A stretch of DNA of 7,469 nucleotides from Gemmatimonadota bacterium (GTDB lineage: Bacteria; Gemmatimonadota; Gemmatimonadetes; Palauibacterales; Palauibacteraceae): assembly GCA_013042495.1 (NCBI GenBank), contig JABDQB010000482.1:1-7469 (forward strand). Reading direction: 5' to 3'. The position numbers were made by a program, and so were the translations under genes. The notes under the pieces are model-generated. The model ran no database searches. It had not been told where the DNA came from and was given only the letters and a program-made list of their open reading frames with translations. Positions 5,727 through 7,469 of this stretch are shown piece after piece. How positions within the stretch are numbered: position 1 is the first letter of the stretch; every line of letters starts with the position of its first letter.

Positions 5727-6953
5727 TCAGGCTCCTTTCAGGTCGTGAGCCAGTGCCGCCAGCGTCTCGGGCATCAGGCTGTAGGCCGCCGTCGCCTTGA
5801 GGAGGTCGGCCACGGCCACCCACTCCTCCGTCGTGTGCGCGAGCTCCTCCAGTCCCGGCGCGAATCCGGCAGACGGGATTCCGTGCCGCCCCATGGTCGC
5901 CACGCCGTTCGTCGAGAAACCCCAGCGGCCGATCCGGGGTGCGCTTCCGGTGACCTCGGCCACCGCGCTCGACATCCCGGTCACGAGAGGGTGCGATTCA
6001 GGAAGGATCCAGGCCGGAAAGATCTTCTCCTGCCGGGCCCGTTCACCGGTCCAGCTGGTCTCCGAGTACTCGAGCAGCTCGACCGTCGCATCTCCTATTC
6101 CGGGCAGAGCCCGCAGCTCGGTGAGCGCCTCCTCGGGAGTCTCGCCTGCCGTCAGCCTCCGATCCACGTACAGGCGGGCGGCGGCGGGGACCGCGTTCAG
6201 CGACGCCGAATCGCATTCCAGGAAAGACGCGACCACGGTACCCTTGCCGAGGAACGGGTCCGCCGGAAGGCGGTCATTGAGAGCTTCGATGTCCTTCAGA
6301 ACCGGCGCCAGCTTGTAGAGAGCGTTGACACCTGCCTCGGGATGGGCAGCGTGCGACGACACGCCGCGCGCCGTGATCACGGCCTCGACCCGGCCTCGCT
6401 GGCCCCGGTATATGCCGAGGTCCGTCGGCTCGCCGATCACCACCAGGTCGGGTCGGATCCCCTCGTTCTCGATCAGGTGCAGTAGACAGTATCCGTCACA
6501 GTCTTCCTCCATCACGGATGCCGTCAGGTAGACCGTCACGTCTTCCGGGAAGCCCCTCGCACGGGCGAGGCTCATGCCGTAGGCCATGCACGCGACCGCC
6601 GGGAGCTCGTCCACCGCTCCCCGCCCCCAGACCTTTCCGTCCTCGAGCTTGCCCTCGAAGGGGTCGTGGTCCCAGGCGTCCGGATCCCCGACGCCGACAC
6701 AGTCGATGTGGCCATCCATGAGGATCGTGAGTGGACCGCCGCCGACGCGCGCCACGACGTTTCCGAGGCGATCAATGCGGACCTCGTCGAATCCAAGCCG
6801 CTCGTACTCCGCCAGCACGCGCCGGCACCGGTCGCCTTCGTTCAGGCTTTCCGCTGGAATCGCGATCATCTCGCGCAGGAAGCGCACGATGTCCGGCTCG
6901 TACTTCGCTGCCGCGGCCAGGGCGGCCCGTCCTCTATCGCTGGCGCCAGTCAT
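5727..6953 (-). CDS. ygeY: M20-family metallohydrolase, YgeY-like (deacylase/amidohydrolase)
   Basis: A cytosolic 408-residue dizinc hydrolase of the M20 (ArgE/DapE/acetylornithine deacetylase) fold. Expected metal and catalytic residues are visible: HID at 82-84 (His82, catalytic Asp84), bridging Asp115, Glu149-Glu150 in MEEDCDG, Glu175 in GEPTD and a C-terminal His373. The match to E. coli YgeY, as I remember that sequence, is specific: MEEDCDG, YRGQRGR, FLGKGT, DRRLT-GET, FSTNGV, MGRHGIP and GFAPG all have close counterparts. After Asp115 the usual D-Q-x-G-G is D-E-L-P-A, which is unusual. A GGAAGG ribosome binding site at 6962-6967 sits eight bases before the ATG, 21 bases after the upstream PLP gene. 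M20 enzymes of this group remove acyl groups from amino acids; the substrate of YgeY proteins is not settled. In this operon it may deacylate the product or substrate of the adjacent carbamoyltransferase. Confidence 0.87.
   Translation of the reverse strand: MTGASDRGRAALAAAAKYEPDIVRFLREMIAIPAESLNEGDRCRRVLAEYERLGFDEVRIDRLGNVVARVGGGPLTILMDGHIDCVGVGDPDAWDHDPFEGKLEDGKVWGRGAVDELPAVACMAYGMSLARARGFPEDVTVYLTASVMEEDCDGYCLLHLIENEGIRPDLVVIGEPTDLGIYRGQRGRVEAVITARGVSSHAAHPEAGVNALYKLAPVLKDIEALNDRLPADPFLGKGTVVASFLECDSASLNAVPAAARLYVDRRLTAGETPEEALTELRALPGIGDATVELLEYSETSWTGERARQEKIFPAWILPESHPLVTGMSSAVAEVTGSAPRIGRWGFSTNGVATMGRHGIPSAGFAPGLEELAHTTEEWVAVADLLKATAAYSLMPETLAALAHDLKGA
5732..5738 (-). promoter_or_regulatory. 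Strong ribosome binding site for the carbamoyltransferase
   Basis: On the minus strand this reads AAAGGAG, a near-perfect Shine-Dalgarno sequence lying within the last codons of the YgeY-like gene. Ten bases separate it from the GTG at 5721. It decides that start and implies translational coupling of the two genes. Confidence 0.7.
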
Positions 6954-6974
6954 GCCGCTTGCCTTCCCACGCCT

Positions 6975-7469
6975 TCATGATGCCCGGTTCGCCTCGGCCC
7001 GGCTCCTGAGTACGTCGAGGGCCCCGGTGTCCGCGTTGAACTGATCGATCGCTTCATCCCACGCGGGTATCTGGGCCTGCATATCCGTCCAGAACGCAGG
7101 ACTCCAAAGTGCGTCCAGTTCCTCGACGGTGCGGCCCTGCTGCTCCACCCAGGTGAAGTACTTCAGGTTGTGGATCGCCTTCCGATCGGGGTATGTCAGT
7201 TCCCGCATGTGATCGGTGGTCACTCCGAGGAGCCTGCGTTCGAAATCCACTTCGGCCGTCACCGGGTCGTAGTCTCCCCGCTCCGCCCGCAGCTCCTGGA
7301 GACGCGTGTGATAGAGGCCGACCGAGTCCGTGAACGATGTAAAGAGAATGTCGTTCTCGTCGAGATCGAACCAGCGCGCCGTCTTGATCGCGGCGATCAG
7401 ATTTCCGATCGACGAAATGCCGAGCAGCGGCAACTCGTGCACGTCTCTCTCCCGGACTCCACGCGCGAG
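6975..7469 (-). CDS. C-terminal part of a fold-type-II PLP-dependent enzyme (cysteine-synthase-like family), cut by window edge
   Basis: The frame is open to the window edge and 164 codons are visible; the ATG-like start at 7442 (a GTG) is internal. The visible part begins ELPLLGISSIGNLIAAIKTARWF, a junction typical of PLP-dependent beta-replacing/eliminating enzymes of the cysteine synthase/threonine synthase superfamily. It continues with DENDILFTSFTDSVGLYHTRLQEL and a long charged helical tail including LTYPDRKAIHNLKYFTWVEQQG, which I recall from a poorly described PLP-dependent enzyme family. The PLP lysine and phosphate-binding loop lie outside the window, so catalytic competence cannot be judged. 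It is the first visible gene of the minus-strand run, and its stop is 21 bases before the YgeY-like gene. Alternative: an uncharacterised helical domain fused to another enzyme. The reaction cannot be stated. Confidence 0.65.
   Translation of the reverse strand, partial: LARGVRERDVHELPLLGISSIGNLIAAIKTARWFDLDENDILFTSFTDSVGLYHTRLQELRAERGDYDPVTAEVDFERRLLGVTTDHMRELTYPDRKAIHNLKYFTWVEQQGRTVEELDALWSPAFWTDMQAQIPAWDEAIDQFNADTGALDVLRSRAEANRAS

Noticed and set aside
5722..5823. N-terminal extension of the carbamoyltransferase to an ATG at 5823
   Set aside because: The extra 34 residues are Gly/Pro/Arg-rich shadow of the YgeY-like C-terminus; a strong ribosome binding site supports GTG at 5721.
5745..6485. 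246-codon plus-strand open frame opposite the YgeY-like gene
   Set aside because: Antisense shadow, Arg/Gln/His-rich with no motifs; the real gene is on the minus strand.
4732..6953. Simple arginine biosynthesis pair (argF plus argE)
   Set aside because: Not excluded, but the hydrolase matches YgeY more specifically than ArgE and the carbamoyltransferase has the knotted-type proline-rich loop, so plain argF/argE names would overstate the evidence.
6934..6978. 14-codon minus-strand mini-frame whose ATG overlaps the PLP enzyme stop (ATGA)
   Set aside because: Could be a coupling mini-gene, but it runs out of frame into the YgeY-like start, which has its own ribosome binding site; likely chance.

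Overview
This GC-rich, gene-dense 7.5 kb window holds two blocks of genes that face each other. The strongest clue to the organism is the lipoprotein at 1732-2745. It combines a Big-1-like immunoglobulin fold, a plastocyanin-like fold and a C-terminal beta module ending in an NCxV-G-NPR...F-V-C pattern. I associate that architecture mainly with Gemmatimonadota and related GC-rich Gram-negative bacteria. The MCE/PqiC transport genes, lipobox signals and an outer-membrane beta-barrel protein confirm a diderm envelope. Phylum assignment is inference.

Left block, plus strand (1-3424). The window opens on the C-terminal end of an MCE-family (PqiB/MlaD-like) protein, which overlaps by one base a PqiC-type auxiliary lipoprotein; together these look like an MCE lipid-transport operon. 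The first ~48 bases do not continue the MCE gene on the plus strand but read like MCE helix sequence on the minus strand, so the edge is probably an inverted chimeric end. A stand-alone type I-beta DAHP synthase (entry enzyme of the shikimate pathway) follows. It is coupled by a GTGA overlap to the three-domain lipoprotein, and then comes a small outer-membrane beta-barrel protein.

Right block, minus strand (7469 down to 3456). Four genes are packed in one direction: the C-terminus of a fold-type-II PLP enzyme (cut by the window edge), an M20 metallohydrolase closely resembling YgeY, a knotted carbamoyltransferase with YgeW-like and N-acetylornithine-carbamoyltransferase-like features, and a zinc-ribbon threonine-synthase-like PLP enzyme. 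Gaps are 21, 5 and 37 bases, and a strong ribosome binding site for the carbamoyltransferase lies inside the end of the hydrolase gene. The layout recalls the E. coli ygeW-ygeX-ygeY catabolic cluster, but the diaminopropionate ammonia-lyase (YgeX) is absent from the visible part and two different PLP enzymes flank the pair. This is the most interesting part of the window. It may be a catabolic or salvage route for a carbamoylated or acylated diamino acid, or a variant of arginine biosynthesis through acylated intermediates.

The blocks converge at 3425-3455, where a short hairpin lies between the stop codons. No RNA genes, insertion sequences, CRISPR arrays or long repeats were seen, and no intergenic gap exceeds about 75 bases.
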